Made by a program: the position numbers and the translations under genes
Part shown: piece by piece, positions 25,975 through 34,981 of the stretch
Layout of the letters: the number at the start of each line of letters is the position of its first letter
Position numbering within the stretch: position 1 is the first letter of the stretch
Assembly: GCA_965203795.1 (NCBI GenBank)
Contig: OZ241915.1
Coordinates: 1,116,001 to 1,180,000 of the forward strand
Length of the DNA stretch: 64,000 nucleotides
Direction: 5' to 3'
Origin: CBDBBY01 sp965203795
GTDB lineage: Bacteria; Pseudomonadota; Alphaproteobacteria; Rhodobacterales; Rhodobacteraceae
The notes under the pieces: model-generated
Seen by the model: the letters and a program-made list of their open reading frames with translations, nothing else
Database searches by the model: none
What the model was told of the DNA's origin: nothing

Positions 25975-27210
25975 ATGACCGGAGCCCTTGAACCGGCAGC
26001 CGGAAACGGCGGCGGAAAAGCGACTCAAATCCCCCGCTACCATTCCCTCGACCGTCTTCGCGCGTCCATGATGTTCCTCGGCCTCGTGTTTCATGCCTCC
26101 ATCACTTACCTTTCCGACCTTCCGGAGGATGTCCCGTGGCCCTACCAGGACGAGCGGACCAGCCCGTTCTTTGATTGGCTCATTGATTTCATCCACGTGT
26201 TCCGGATGCCCGTCTTCTTCTTGGTCGCAGGCTTCTTTGCGGTCTACCTGATCCGGACGCGCGGAACGAAGGCGTTCCTGCGCCACAGATGGAGCCGCAT
26301 CGGCGTTCCGCTCATCGTCGGCTGGCTTGCTATTGCGCCGCTCATGGCCGGAGCCGTCCTTTACGCCGGGCAGTTTTCCGACACCCCTCCTGTCGCGCTG
26401 CAGACGGACGGCGTGCCGGCGGATATCCTCATCCACCTTTGGTTCCTCTACCATCTGCTCATCTTCTGCGCCGTCGCCGCGCTATTGACGCCTTTGCTCC
26501 GCCGCATACCCGAGTCGGCCCGCGACCGCTTTCTGGCGGCGTTCGCCAACTCGTTGCACGGGCTGGGATTGGCAGCGCTCATTCTCGCAAGCGGCGTGGT
26601 GCTTTATCAAATGAGGTCATGGTCGATTGACTATACCGGGGACCTCCTGCCGCCGCTCCGGGTCCTGGCGATCTACGGGCTCTTCTTCTTGTTCGGAGCG
26701 CTTCTGTTCGAATGCAGGCAGGCCATCGGATCCTTCAAGCGGCCCGCATGGTGGTATTTCATCGCCGGAATCGCGTGCTTCTTCGCGCACCGCTACTTTG
26801 TCGACGCCGGGTGCGGCGGCGAAAGGTTCTGCGACATGACGGCGACCGGCATGCATATCGGCGCGACCGTGTTCCTGGCGCCGACCGTTTGCTTTCTGAC
26901 CTTCGGACTCGTCGGGCTCTTCCTTCGCTATCAGGACATGCCCAGCAATTACTGGCGCTACCTTTCCGACGCTTCATACTGGATGTACATCGTCCATCCG
27001 CCGCTGGTCATGACATTGCCGACGCTGTTCGCGGGCTGGCCGGTTCCAGCCGGGGTGAAGTTCACGCTCGTGCTAGGCGCCACCGCCGCAATCACGCTGG
27101 TGACCTACCACTATCTGGTGCGGTCCACTTTCGTAGGCAAACAGCTGAACGGACGGCGCCATCCCAGAATCGCCCCATGGCAACGTGCCGGGGGAAGCAA
27201 TGCCGCCTGA
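25975..27210 (+). CDS. acyltransferase family 3 membrane protein (OpgC-like)
   Basis: An integral-membrane O-acyltransferase of about 411 residues with some ten hydrophobic helices. The family's N-terminal pattern is clear: YHSLDRLRASMMFLGLVFHA near residue 22. It is followed by the FRMPVFFLVAGFFA helix near residue 78 and a late YWMYIVHPPLVM helix. Such proteins move acyl groups across the inner membrane onto glucans, lipids or secondary metabolites. I chose ATG 25975 (ttgagg ribosome site) over the longer frame from 25906, whose first residues are not family-like. It lies 118 bases before the GH3 gene on the same strand. Confidence 0.85.
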   Translation: MTGALEPAAGNGGGKATQIPRYHSLDRLRASMMFLGLVFHASITYLSDLPEDVPWPYQDERTSPFFDWLIDFIHVFRMPVFFLVAGFFAVYLIRTRGTKAFLRHRWSRIGVPLIVGWLAIAPLMAGAVLYAGQFSDTPPVALQTDGVPADILIHLWFLYHLLIFCAVAALLTPLLRRIPESARDRFLAAFANSLHGLGLAALILASGVVLYQMRSWSIDYTGDLLPPLRVLAIYGLFFLFGALLFECRQAIGSFKRPAWWYFIAGIACFFAHRYFVDAGCGGERFCDMTATGMHIGATVFLAPTVCFLTFGLVGLFLRYQDMPSNYWRYLSDASYWMYIVHPPLVMTLPTLFAGWPVPAGVKFTLVLGATAAITLVTYHYLVRSTFVGKQLNGRRHPRIAPWQRAGGSNAA

Positions 27211-27328
27211 GGTTCGCCGGATGCGCCACATCTTTTCACTTCCGCTCCAATTGGGACGACAGGCGCGATCAAATGCGCTTGCGCTTGCCGCGGTTGGTCC
27301 GGCGCTTGCCGAGGGAGCTCGATAAGGC

Positions 27329-28906
27329 ATGCGCTTCAGGAACATGCTGCCCGTTTCCGGCATGTCGGCGATACTCCGCCTCGCGATGCGCAAATCATGG
27401 CGAGGTTTCGAAGCCGCCGCTAACGACCCGGAGCAGGCTCAAAGGAGCTTATGGTCGGAAATCGTTTCGGAATGCGCCGGATCCCCTTTTTGGACGAAGC
27501 AATTCGGAAACGGCGCACCGCCGCCTCTCGAGGAACTCCCGACAACGGAGTACGAGGACTACCGGCCGGAATTCGAGCGCGCTTTCGAAGAGGGCCATTC
27601 ACCGACGACGGCCTCGCCGGTGAAATATTGGGCGTCCACCAGCGGCACGACCGGAGGCAAGTTCAAGTATTTTCCGTATATCGCCACAAGCCCGCGGCAG
27701 GGGCACATCGTGGCGGGCGCTTACGAGGCCGCGATGTATCGGCTGTCCGTGGTTCAGCCGCATATTCCATTCGCGCCTATGCTCACATTCTCGCACGTCG
27801 GCAGCCGTCCTCCGTCGCCCAAGGGCATCCCGGTCGGTTCCGCAACCAGCTATTTTCAGCGGTTCCTGTCGCCGCGCGCGCACCGAATGATGCACGTCAT
27901 CCCGTGGGCGGTCTACAAGCAGACGGAATCCGGGCTGTTCCGCGACTGGGCGCCTCTGTACGCGCTGACGAGGGACGTCAACATGGCGCGGGCATTGTCC
28001 GCTGGCTGGATCACGGCCTTTTTCGAAAGGCTGCTGGCCAACGTCGAGAGCTACTGGCCGTACTTGGAAGGCCGCGCCTGCCCTCCGGCCCCCTTGCCCC
28101 CGGTGGAAATCGGAAAACGGCGACTCCGTTACCTGCGCAAGGTTTTCACGCATGAATCGCCGACCCTGACCGATGTCTGGCCCAGTCTTGCCGCAGTGAT
28201 GTGCTGGACGACCGCAAGCTCGGCCATGCAGGTTCCGAAACTGCTGCCCTATCTTGGGACGGCCCCGCTTCTGGACACCCCTTACGGGTGCGTTGAAGGA
28301 TTGCTGAACGTTCCGCTGCACGACGGGGAGGAAGGGCATCCGCTGCATCCCGGCGCCAATATCGTCGAACTTCTTCCGGAAGGCGCCGATGCGACAGCCG
28401 CGAATTTGATTCCGTCGTGGCAGGCCGAGGAGGGGCGACGCTACGAGGTTTTCCTCACTACATTGAGCGGCCTCGCGCGCTACCGGCTGCACGACATCGT
28501 GCAGTGCACGGGATACTACCGCCGCGCCCCGCGGATCGTATTCTGCTGCAAGTCGGCATTTGTCCTGAAGGTGGCGTCGAGCGTCATTCCGGAAAATGTT
28601 CTGGTCTCCATCCTGCTGGATTTGGGCTGCCGCGGGCATGACGACCTGCTTGTGGGACCGAACCCGTCGGGCGCGGCAGTCGCCGTCTATCTTCGGGAAA
28701 GCTCCGGGCAATCCTTGGATGTCAACGCGCTCGACAACGCGCTGCGGAATGTTTCCAGGATGTATGCCCACGAGCGCAATTTCGGCCTTTTGGGCGATAT
28801 CAAATCCTATGTGGTTCCGGACGATCACGCGATGTGGGAATGGCGCAACCGCCCGCCTGCCAAAGCCCGCTGCATCCTGCAGGTATCGCCTAGCGGCGTT
28901 TCCTGA
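27329..28906 (+). CDS. GH3 family protein (ANL-type adenylating enzyme)
   Basis: A 525-residue member of the GH3 family. Plant GH3 enzymes join amino acids to jasmonate or auxin through an acyl-adenylate; bacterial members are uncharacterised. The nucleotide-binding motif STSGTTGGKFKYFP is near residue 108, a second ATP motif TPYGCVEG near residue 316, and the RYRLHDIVQCTGYY motif near residue 384, all in normal order and spacing. Several in-frame ATGs follow 27329 within 40 bases, so the start may be slightly later. Next to an acyltransferase, MFS exporter and P450, it could make and modify an amino-acid conjugate. Confidence 0.88.
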   Translation: MRFRNMLPVSGMSAILRLAMRKSWRGFEAAANDPEQAQRSLWSEIVSECAGSPFWTKQFGNGAPPPLEELPTTEYEDYRPEFERAFEEGHSPTTASPVKYWASTSGTTGGKFKYFPYIATSPRQGHIVAGAYEAAMYRLSVVQPHIPFAPMLTFSHVGSRPPSPKGIPVGSATSYFQRFLSPRAHRMMHVIPWAVYKQTESGLFRDWAPLYALTRDVNMARALSAGWITAFFERLLANVESYWPYLEGRACPPAPLPPVEIGKRRLRYLRKVFTHESPTLTDVWPSLAAVMCWTTASSAMQVPKLLPYLGTAPLLDTPYGCVEGLLNVPLHDGEEGHPLHPGANIVELLPEGADATAANLIPSWQAEEGRRYEVFLTTLSGLARYRLHDIVQCTGYYRRAPRIVFCCKSAFVLKVASSVIPENVLVSILLDLGCRGHDDLLVGPNPSGAAVAVYLRESSGQSLDVNALDNALRNVSRMYAHERNFGLLGDIKSYVVPDDHAMWEWRNRPPAKARCILQVSPSGVS

Positions 28907-29008
28907 CACGCGTCCGCGCGGCCTTATCCTGACCGCCGTCCGAAGGGGCGCGTCTCGCCCAATCGGAACCGGTGAGCTTCGGCGTTGCGGGCCCGCGTGA
29001 ATGCGCTT

Positions 29009-30370
29009 TCAGGCCGGCCGCTCCGCCGCTTCGGATTGATCGGCGTCCGGAACCAAATCCTCCAGCCGCCGGACGCCGGGAGCTAGGATGCAGGCCAGAG
29101 CCACCCCGAATGCCGCGACGCCGACCAAGGCGAACATCAGCGCCGTGCCGCGACCGGGACCAACGCCGAAAATCAGCCCGGCGCTTCCCGCGAGGATGCC
29201 GTCTGCTGCCAGGGTCGGCTCGAAGAGAGCGGCCGCTATCGGGGCGGCAACCAGCAAGCCGACGCTTTGCGCGGCGAGGCCGAAAAGCTGCCTAAGCGAA
29301 AGCACGCGGCCCAGATATGTCGGCGCCACCTTCACTTGCCAGACGACGCGCGAAAGCCCGAAGAGGAATGTGAACGCCATGCCAACGAAGCCTATGCCGA
29401 TCAGCACGGCCGTAAGGTTTTCGCGAATGGCGAGCGCAACGGACGCCAAACCGGCGGCGGCAAGCGCTGCCAGAATGCCGTTCATCCGCCTCTCAGGCCC
29501 GTTCCAAACCGCCAGCAGCACGCCGCCGATCAGCGCACCGAGGCCGAAACTCGCAAGCACGAACCCGGCGGCTTGCTCGTCGGCGAATGCCATCACCATC
29601 GGCGTGCAGAGGGCGAACTCGAAACCGGGCAGGAGCAGCATGGTCGCGGTCAGAATCCACAACAGCCGCAACAGCGGGCGCCGCTGGCGCAGATAGCGCC
29701 ATCCTGCGGCAAAATCCTGCGCAAGCGCCATCGCTATCCCTGTTTCGGGTGCCTGCGCGCCCGCTTCGCCTGCTTCCCCTTCCTTCGACGGAGAAGGCAC
29801 GACCGCGAGCCGCAGCGCGATCAGGACGGGCGCGAATGCCACGAAGTTGATGGCGAAAAGCCAGCCGAGTCCCGCTGGCGCAAGCAAGGATCCGGCCAGA
29901 ACCGACCCGGCAATCGTCGCCAGCGCGATATTTGCCTGGGCCATTCCCGAAGCCCGTTCCAGCTTTTCTTTGCGGACGAGCTGCGGAATGCTCGCATCGA
30001 ACGCCGGCATCATGAAGGCGCTGGCGACCCCGTCGGCGGAAAGCACGATCAGCAAATGCCAGATTTCGAGCTGGCCGAAAAAATACAGAGACGCCGCCAC
30101 CAGCGGAAACACGCTGGCCACGGCGTTGGCGAAAAACATCACCCGGCGCCTGTCCCAGCGGTCCGCCACGGGGCCGGCGATCAACGCGCCCAGGCCCATC
30201 GGCAAAAATCCGGCCACAAGCACCAGGCTGTACTCGGCCATGCCTCCGCCGCTCGCCAGCGTCCAGAATATGACGGCGAAGCGGGTGGTCGATGATCCGG
30301 TGTTCGATATCAGCCGCCCCAGCAGGATTGCTTGGAACGCTCTTTCGCCGTGCAAACGCAAACCGTTCAT
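29009..30370 (-). CDS. MFS transporter (DHA3/EntS-like exporter)
   Basis: A 453-residue major facilitator with about twelve helices. The loop 2-3 motif is visible as AGPVADRWDRRRVM near residue 65, and LFGLSRVVWQVKVAPTYLGRVLSLRQL near residue 345 is characteristic of the EntS/MefA-like exporter branch. It lies 21 bases after the P450-fusion gene on the same strand and so is probably co-transcribed with it. It likely exports the P450 product. It converges on the GH3 gene. Confidence 0.88.
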   Translation of the reverse strand: MNGLRLHGERAFQAILLGRLISNTGSSTTRFAVIFWTLASGGGMAEYSLVLVAGFLPMGLGALIAGPVADRWDRRRVMFFANAVASVFPLVAASLYFFGQLEIWHLLIVLSADGVASAFMMPAFDASIPQLVRKEKLERASGMAQANIALATIAGSVLAGSLLAPAGLGWLFAINFVAFAPVLIALRLAVVPSPSKEGEAGEAGAQAPETGIAMALAQDFAAGWRYLRQRRPLLRLLWILTATMLLLPGFEFALCTPMVMAFADEQAAGFVLASFGLGALIGGVLLAVWNGPERRMNGILAALAAAGLASVALAIRENLTAVLIGIGFVGMAFTFLFGLSRVVWQVKVAPTYLGRVLSLRQLFGLAAQSVGLLVAAPIAAALFEPTLAADGILAGSAGLIFGVGPGRGTALMFALVGVAAFGVALACILAPGVRRLEDLVPDADQSEAAERPA

Positions 30371-30391
30371 GCCCGCTCTCGGAACTTGAAT

Positions 30392-32368
30392 TTAGTGCCG
30401 CCGCCGCGCCAGCTTGACCTTCAGCTTCTGCGGGCGAAGGATCGGGCTGTACGTCGATTTCAGCTCGTACGACGAAGGATGCAGAACGAGCTCGGCATCC
30501 CGGATTATCGCGGCAAGGATCAGCAGAATTTGCGCTTCCGCGAATCCGGCGCCCAGGCAGCGATGTGTGCCGAAGCCGAACGGAGCGAATGCGTCGCGCT
30601 GCTTGTGCTCGGCTCGCTCGGGCAGGTACCGGTCTATGTCGAACCGTTCCGGCTCCGGAAAGAATTCGGGCAGGAAATGCGTCGCGGTGGAACAGGCGAG
30701 CACCGATTCCCCGGCGGGTATGCGGTATCCGGAAAACTCGAATCCGGTGCCGACGTGGCGAGGCGAGGCGGGCACGACCGGATGGCGGCGAAGCGTCTCC
30801 ATCGCGGTTCGGTGGATCGTGTCCATCTTGCGCAATCCGGCTGCGGTCGGCGCTCCTTCCTCGAACAGAGAGTCGGCTTCGGCGACCGCCCGGCGCAGAA
30901 TGCCGGGGTCCTTAAGGATATGGTACAGCGCGAAGGAACTCGTCATCGCGACCGTGTCCATGCCGACCAGGAAAGGCCCCATGGCCCAGATCATGAGGTC
31001 GGTCTCAGGCATCTGCTGCGGGTCCGCGCGATGCAGCTCGAGCACTTCCGTCACGAAGTTGTTCGCTCCGTGCTTCGGTCCTCCCGGCTGATGCTCAGCA
31101 AGTATCATCCGCCAGAACTCTTCAACGCGGCGGCGCGCCTCGCGCAAGCGGCGGCTGTAAAGAAATGACGGCGCCTGCTTGGCAAGCTTCACGAGCAGCA
31201 GGATGTCGAGAAAGGCCGCGATGTCTCCGTGGTATTCGCCCGGCTTGAAGCCTGTCGCGATTTCGCCGATCTGATCGGTGACGATGAGCTGAATGGCATG
31301 CACAACGTTGATCGGTCGGTCGGTCGGCCAGGATGCGACCTGGCTCCGGGTGATTTCCGAAGCCGTCTCAAGGTTGATCTCAAGGCTGTGGCGCGAATAG
31401 GCGGGCGCGAACGTCCGGCGGAACTTTCCGTGGTCGCGGCCGTCCGTGCTGGTCAGGACGCGGGTGACTCCCAATTCGTGGGTGAAGTCTTTCCAGAATT
31501 CGTGCGACCGCAGATGGTTGCGCCCCTGCTTCTGAAGGAAGCGGTTGCTGTCGGGACCTGCAAGCGCGATGAAATTGCGATTGAACAGGCGGACGCGGAA
31601 AACCGGGCCCAGCTTCCGGTATTGCTCGGCAAGGAAAGGAACCAGATTCCTTTTGGCCTCGAACGCGCTGCCGAATATCGGAATTCCCTTGACGACCGGA
31701 ATCGGCTTTTCGACTGGACGCGCTTTCTCTTTTCTGGCGTCGATTTCCTCGACGATCTCGGCCAATGCGCGCCCGATTGGATCCATGCCCGCCAAAAGGT
31801 CGACGCGGCTTCGCCGGTCCGCAAGCTCCTCCCGTGTGAGTATTGCCTTGAACAGCCCGCAGGCGTCCGCGAGAGCGATGATGATCGCGTCCCTCGGGCC
31901 GGGAAGGTCGCCGTCGAACAGAATTCTCATAATGCGCAGGCGCACTTCCTGCTCGGCCTCGCCTTCCGTTGCCGGATACCGGCGCGAACGGAGAACCCCC
32001 TGCGAAACCTGGACGTCCGTTCCTTCCACCGATTGAAGAATTCCTTTGGCCAAAAGATCGTCGAGCGCGCGTTCAAGCAGCGCGCCGCCGTCCTTCGCGA
32101 TTTCCCGCAGCCAGTATTCAGCGTTTCCGGCTTCCTTGCTTCCGGCGATCCGGGAAAGCGCCGGGTCCAGAAGGCCGTCTCCCGTGGGAGAGGAATCGAT
32201 AAGCGTCAATGTCTTGAAATCCGTATCGATCCGGTTTTCGAACGCCAGATCCGACAAAACGGCGCCGGCAAGCGCGAAGTCCAGCTTCTCTTGCGGGACA
32301 AGGGCCAAATGGCTTCCATCATCCCCCAGCAAGAGAAGAACGATCTCTTCGGCGAATTTCAATTGCAT
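30392..32368 (-). CDS. GPP34 (GOLPH3-like) domain fused to cytochrome P450
   Basis: A 658-residue two-domain protein. Residues 1 to about 205 match the GPP34/GOLPH3-Vps74 fold (EEIVLLLLGDDGSHLAL, LAGAVLSDLAFENRID, DSSPTGDGLLDPAL, RYPATEGEAEQEVRLR). In eukaryotes this fold binds PI4P on membranes; many bacteria carry uncharacterised members. After a linker, residues ~220-658 are a P450: proline hinge KPIPVVKGIPIFGSA, I-helix VGMDTVA at 468-474, ExxR as ETLR at 524-527, and the haem loop FGFGTHRCLG with Cys604 as ligand. I chose ATG 32368, where the GPP34 domain begins; the frame opens at GTG 32434. The fusion is continuous, with no stop or shift between the domains. Membrane recruitment of the P450 by the GPP34 part is inference. 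Confidence 0.88.
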   Translation of the reverse strand: MQLKFAEEIVLLLLGDDGSHLALVPQEKLDFALAGAVLSDLAFENRIDTDFKTLTLIDSSPTGDGLLDPALSRIAGSKEAGNAEYWLREIAKDGGALLERALDDLLAKGILQSVEGTDVQVSQGVLRSRRYPATEGEAEQEVRLRIMRILFDGDLPGPRDAIIIALADACGLFKAILTREELADRRSRVDLLAGMDPIGRALAEIVEEIDARKEKARPVEKPIPVVKGIPIFGSAFEAKRNLVPFLAEQYRKLGPVFRVRLFNRNFIALAGPDSNRFLQKQGRNHLRSHEFWKDFTHELGVTRVLTSTDGRDHGKFRRTFAPAYSRHSLEINLETASEITRSQVASWPTDRPINVVHAIQLIVTDQIGEIATGFKPGEYHGDIAAFLDILLLVKLAKQAPSFLYSRRLREARRRVEEFWRMILAEHQPGGPKHGANNFVTEVLELHRADPQQMPETDLMIWAMGPFLVGMDTVAMTSSFALYHILKDPGILRRAVAEADSLFEEGAPTAAGLRKMDTIHRTAMETLRRHPVVPASPRHVGTGFEFSGYRIPAGESVLACSTATHFLPEFFPEPERFDIDRYLPERAEHKQRDAFAPFGFGTHRCLGAGFAEAQILLILAAIIRDAELVLHPSSYELKSTYSPILRPQKLKVKLARRRH

Positions 32369-32837
32369 GGCGCTGCTCTTGCGGCCGGGTCCGGCGGCTG
32401 CGGTTCGTCCCGGGCATTTTTCCGAACGATACACGGAACGGTTTCGGCTTTGAAGCGCGGCGGCGCGGCCGCGAGCCGCGCCGGGCGGATGGCCAATCGG
32501 CGGCGCCGGCGAATCTTCTGCGGTTCGGATCGCATGGTTCCGAAGGCTTGCCGGTTCGCAGCCAGGTCGAATCTCCTGCCGGCAAAAGACCGTTCGCGGC
32601 GCAAGGCCACGCCTTCAACGAAACAGGCAGCGCTGCCAGCGTCATGGCGCGCCGTCGCAGGGTTGTATCTTCTGTTGATCCAAATCAAACCGAAGCCTCT
32701 GCAGCCGCTTGAGTTTGCGGTTTGGCTGCTTTGAGGACCGGCGCGCGGCTTCCGCTGTTGCGCCGCCCGGACGGCGATCACGCCAACGCGGCCCGCCGGG
32801 GGCCGCGAACGCGTCATTCGCCCCAAGCGCCCGCGGC
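32369..32837. other. intergenic region upstream of the P450 operon
   Basis: No gene is recognised. It should hold the P450-MFS promoter and the end of the lysR transcript, including the hairpin listed separately. Confidence 0.45.
32696..32736 (-). terminator. bulged hairpin downstream of lysR
   Basis: On the minus strand three nested stems CCTC/GAGG, GCAG/CTGC and CCGC/GCGG surround an AAACTCAA loop, about 100 bases after the lysR stop. There is no long U-run, so terminator function is only a guess. Confidence 0.35.
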
Positions 32838-33785
32838 CTATCGCCAGAGCTGGTTCTTTTGATGCTGCACGATCCGATGGGCGAGAGCTTCGAACTGGGC
32901 GACGACATATGCGCGGAAGCGTTGGGCGGCCGGATTGTTGCGCGGCTCTTTCGGAGCAAGAACGCCGAGCATGCGGTCGGGATGCCCGATTTCCAGGGAA
33001 AGCGCAGTGATGCCGCTCGCGGACTTCGTCGTGAACACGACCGAGTAGGGCAGGACGGTCAGGCTGTCCGACCCGGTCAGCACCGCGATGACCGAAGCCA
33101 GCGAGCCGCCGGAAAAGCTGATCTGGTAATCCTTGGCGCTCATGTTCGCCAATGCGCGCTGCAGATCGCGGTAGAGCGGGCTGTCGGGAGGGGGCGCGAT
33201 CCACGGGAACTCCGCGATATCCTTGGTGGTGAGAAGTTTCCGGCGGGTCAGCGGATGGCCCTCCCGGCACGCGACCACATTCAGCCCGGGAAGGATCGGC
33301 TGAAACGCCAGGTCCTCCGGAACCTTGTCGCGCTGTAGCGGCAGGATGGCGAGGTCCAAGGTCTTGTTGTGCAGTTTTTCGATCAGATTGTCGGCGTAGC
33401 CGTAGGATTGCTCGACCCGCACATCCGGCAGCTGGGCTTGGGATTTCGCGATGATGCCCGCGATCACGCCGTCGATGAAGATCGGCGTGCCTCCGACTCG
33501 AACCAAGCCTGAACGTCCCGACCTGAACCGGGACACGAGGTCGGATGCGGCGCGGTTCGCCTTCAGGACCGCGCGTCCCTGCTCGGCAAGGGCTTGGCCC
33601 AGTTCGGTCGGCTGAAGCGGGCGGCGGCCGGGCTTGAAGATCGCCGCGCCGATTCGCCCTTCCAGCTGGGCAAGCGTCCGCGACACGGAAGGCTGCGACT
33701 TTCCCAGCGCCTCGGCCCCTTCGGTCAGCCCGCCGCAATCGACGATCGCCGCAAGCATCTCAAGGTGGCGCGGGTCCATTTTCAT
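32838..33785 (-). CDS. LysR family transcriptional regulator
   Basis: 315 residues. An N-terminal winged helix-turn-helix (HLEMLAAIVDCGGLTEGAEALGKSQPSVSRTLAQLE, residues 7-42) is followed by a periplasmic-binding-like effector domain. It is divergent from the maleylacetate reductase gene with about 90 bases between, the classic arrangement for a LysR regulator controlling a neighbouring aromatic-degradation operon. An aromatic substrate or ring-cleavage product is the likely inducer. Confidence 0.93.
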   Translation of the reverse strand: MKMDPRHLEMLAAIVDCGGLTEGAEALGKSQPSVSRTLAQLEGRIGAAIFKPGRRPLQPTELGQALAEQGRAVLKANRAASDLVSRFRSGRSGLVRVGGTPIFIDGVIAGIIAKSQAQLPDVRVEQSYGYADNLIEKLHNKTLDLAILPLQRDKVPEDLAFQPILPGLNVVACREGHPLTRRKLLTTKDIAEFPWIAPPPDSPLYRDLQRALANMSAKDYQISFSGGSLASVIAVLTGSDSLTVLPYSVVFTTKSASGITALSLEIGHPDRMLGVLAPKEPRNNPAAQRFRAYVVAQFEALAHRIVQHQKNQLWR

Positions 33786-33876
33786 AACGCTGCGCTATAT
33801 AACCCGACCTCCTTTCAATCAAATTCGCAATTCTTCCGTGCTATTTCTGCATGTGCAAAAGCAACTGCGAGTCGGC
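33786..33876. promoter_or_regulatory. divergent lysR / catabolic operon promoter region
   Basis: About 90 bases between two divergent starts, locally AT-rich (TATATAA near the lysR start; TCAATCAAATTCGCAATTCTT in the middle). LysR proteins normally bind such a spot at a T-N11-A dyad. I cannot single out one operator with confidence. Confidence 0.45.
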
Positions 33877-34950
33877 GTGTCCTACTTTCAAAGGGAGTTT
33901 GCGGCGAACATTGCGGCGGTTCGGGTCAGCTTCGGTCCGGGCGTGCGTCGCAAGGTCGCTGAAGAGATCGAGCGGCTCGAATGCAAGCGGGCCCTGCTTC
34001 TCGCGACGCCGCAGCAAGCGGATACCGCGCTTGCCTTCGCGGAGGATGTGGGTTCGCTGGCTGCCGGCGTCTTCACCCGCGCCGCCATGCACACGCCCGT
34101 CGGCGTCACTGAAGTGGCCATGGCCCACGTCCAGGAGATCAGCGCCGATTGCCTCGTGGCCATTGGCGGCGGGTCGACGACGGGCTTGGGCAAGGCGATC
34201 GCCTATCGCACCGACCTTCCGCAGATCGTGGTTCCTACCACCTATGCCGGCAGCGAGGCGACGCCGATCCTCGGCCAAACCGAGGGCGGGCGAAAGACGA
34301 CGCTCAGCAGCCCGAAGGTTCAGCCGGAGGTCATACTTTACGACTCCGAACTGGTGGCGACCCTGCCCGTGGACATGACGGTGGCCAGTGCGCTGAATGC
34401 GATCGCGCATGCGGCGGAAGGGCTGTATGCCCGGGACCGCAACCCGCTATCGACGGCTCTCGCGATTGAGGGCATACGCGCCTTCGCCGACGGCCTGCCC
34501 CGAGTCGCAATGGCGCCGGACGATTTGGACGCCCGCGGCCTGACGCTCTACGGCGCGTGGCTGTGCGGCACAGTGCTGGGCCAGGTCGGCATGGCGCTGC
34601 ATCACAAGATTTGCCACACGCTTGGCGGCTCGTTCGATCTGCCCCACGCCGAGACCCATTCGGTTATGCTGCCGCACGCCATCGGGTACAACGCCGCCGC
34701 GGCGCCTGACCGGCTGGCCGCGGTCTCCGAGATCTTCGGCGGCGCCTCTCCCGGGAAGGCGCTGCACGGGTTCGCCACGCGCATGGGCGCGCCGCTGACG
34801 CTCGAAGCGCTGGGCATGCAGGCGGACGATCTGGACCGCGCCGCGGACTTGGCCACGCAGAACGCCTACTGGAACCCCGCGCCGCTCGACCGGGCGCAAA
34901 TTCGAAGCCTTCTGGACGCCGCCTTCCATGGGCGGACGCCGGATCGCTGA
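33877..34950 (+). CDS. maleylacetate reductase (iron-containing alcohol dehydrogenase family)
   Basis: Reduces maleylacetate to 3-oxoadipate with NAD(P)H, the step after hydroxyquinol ring cleavage. About 357 residues. N-terminal Rossmann part with RVSFGPG near residue 16, the nucleotide loop IGGGSTTGLGKAIA near residue 95 and VPTTYAGSEATPI near residue 118. The metal/active-site helix reads HHKICHTLGGSFDLPHAETHS near residue 240. The frame is open from 33634 through lysR, but homology begins at SYFQREFAA, so GTG 33877 (or 33853) is the start. It is the first gene of the aromatic operon. Confidence 0.9.
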   Translation: MSYFQREFAANIAAVRVSFGPGVRRKVAEEIERLECKRALLLATPQQADTALAFAEDVGSLAAGVFTRAAMHTPVGVTEVAMAHVQEISADCLVAIGGGSTTGLGKAIAYRTDLPQIVVPTTYAGSEATPILGQTEGGRKTTLSSPKVQPEVILYDSELVATLPVDMTVASALNAIAHAAEGLYARDRNPLSTALAIEGIRAFADGLPRVAMAPDDLDARGLTLYGAWLCGTVLGQVGMALHHKICHTLGGSFDLPHAETHSVMLPHAIGYNAAAAPDRLAAVSEIFGGASPGKALHGFATRMGAPLTLEALGMQADDLDRAADLATQNAYWNPAPLDRAQIRSLLDAAFHGRTPDR

Positions 34951-34981
34951 TCCGCACTGCTATCTCAAGGAAGGAGAAGAG

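Noticed and set aside
29267..30295. 342-codon plus-strand frame opposite the MFS gene
   Set aside because: Antisense shadow of a clear twelve-helix transporter.
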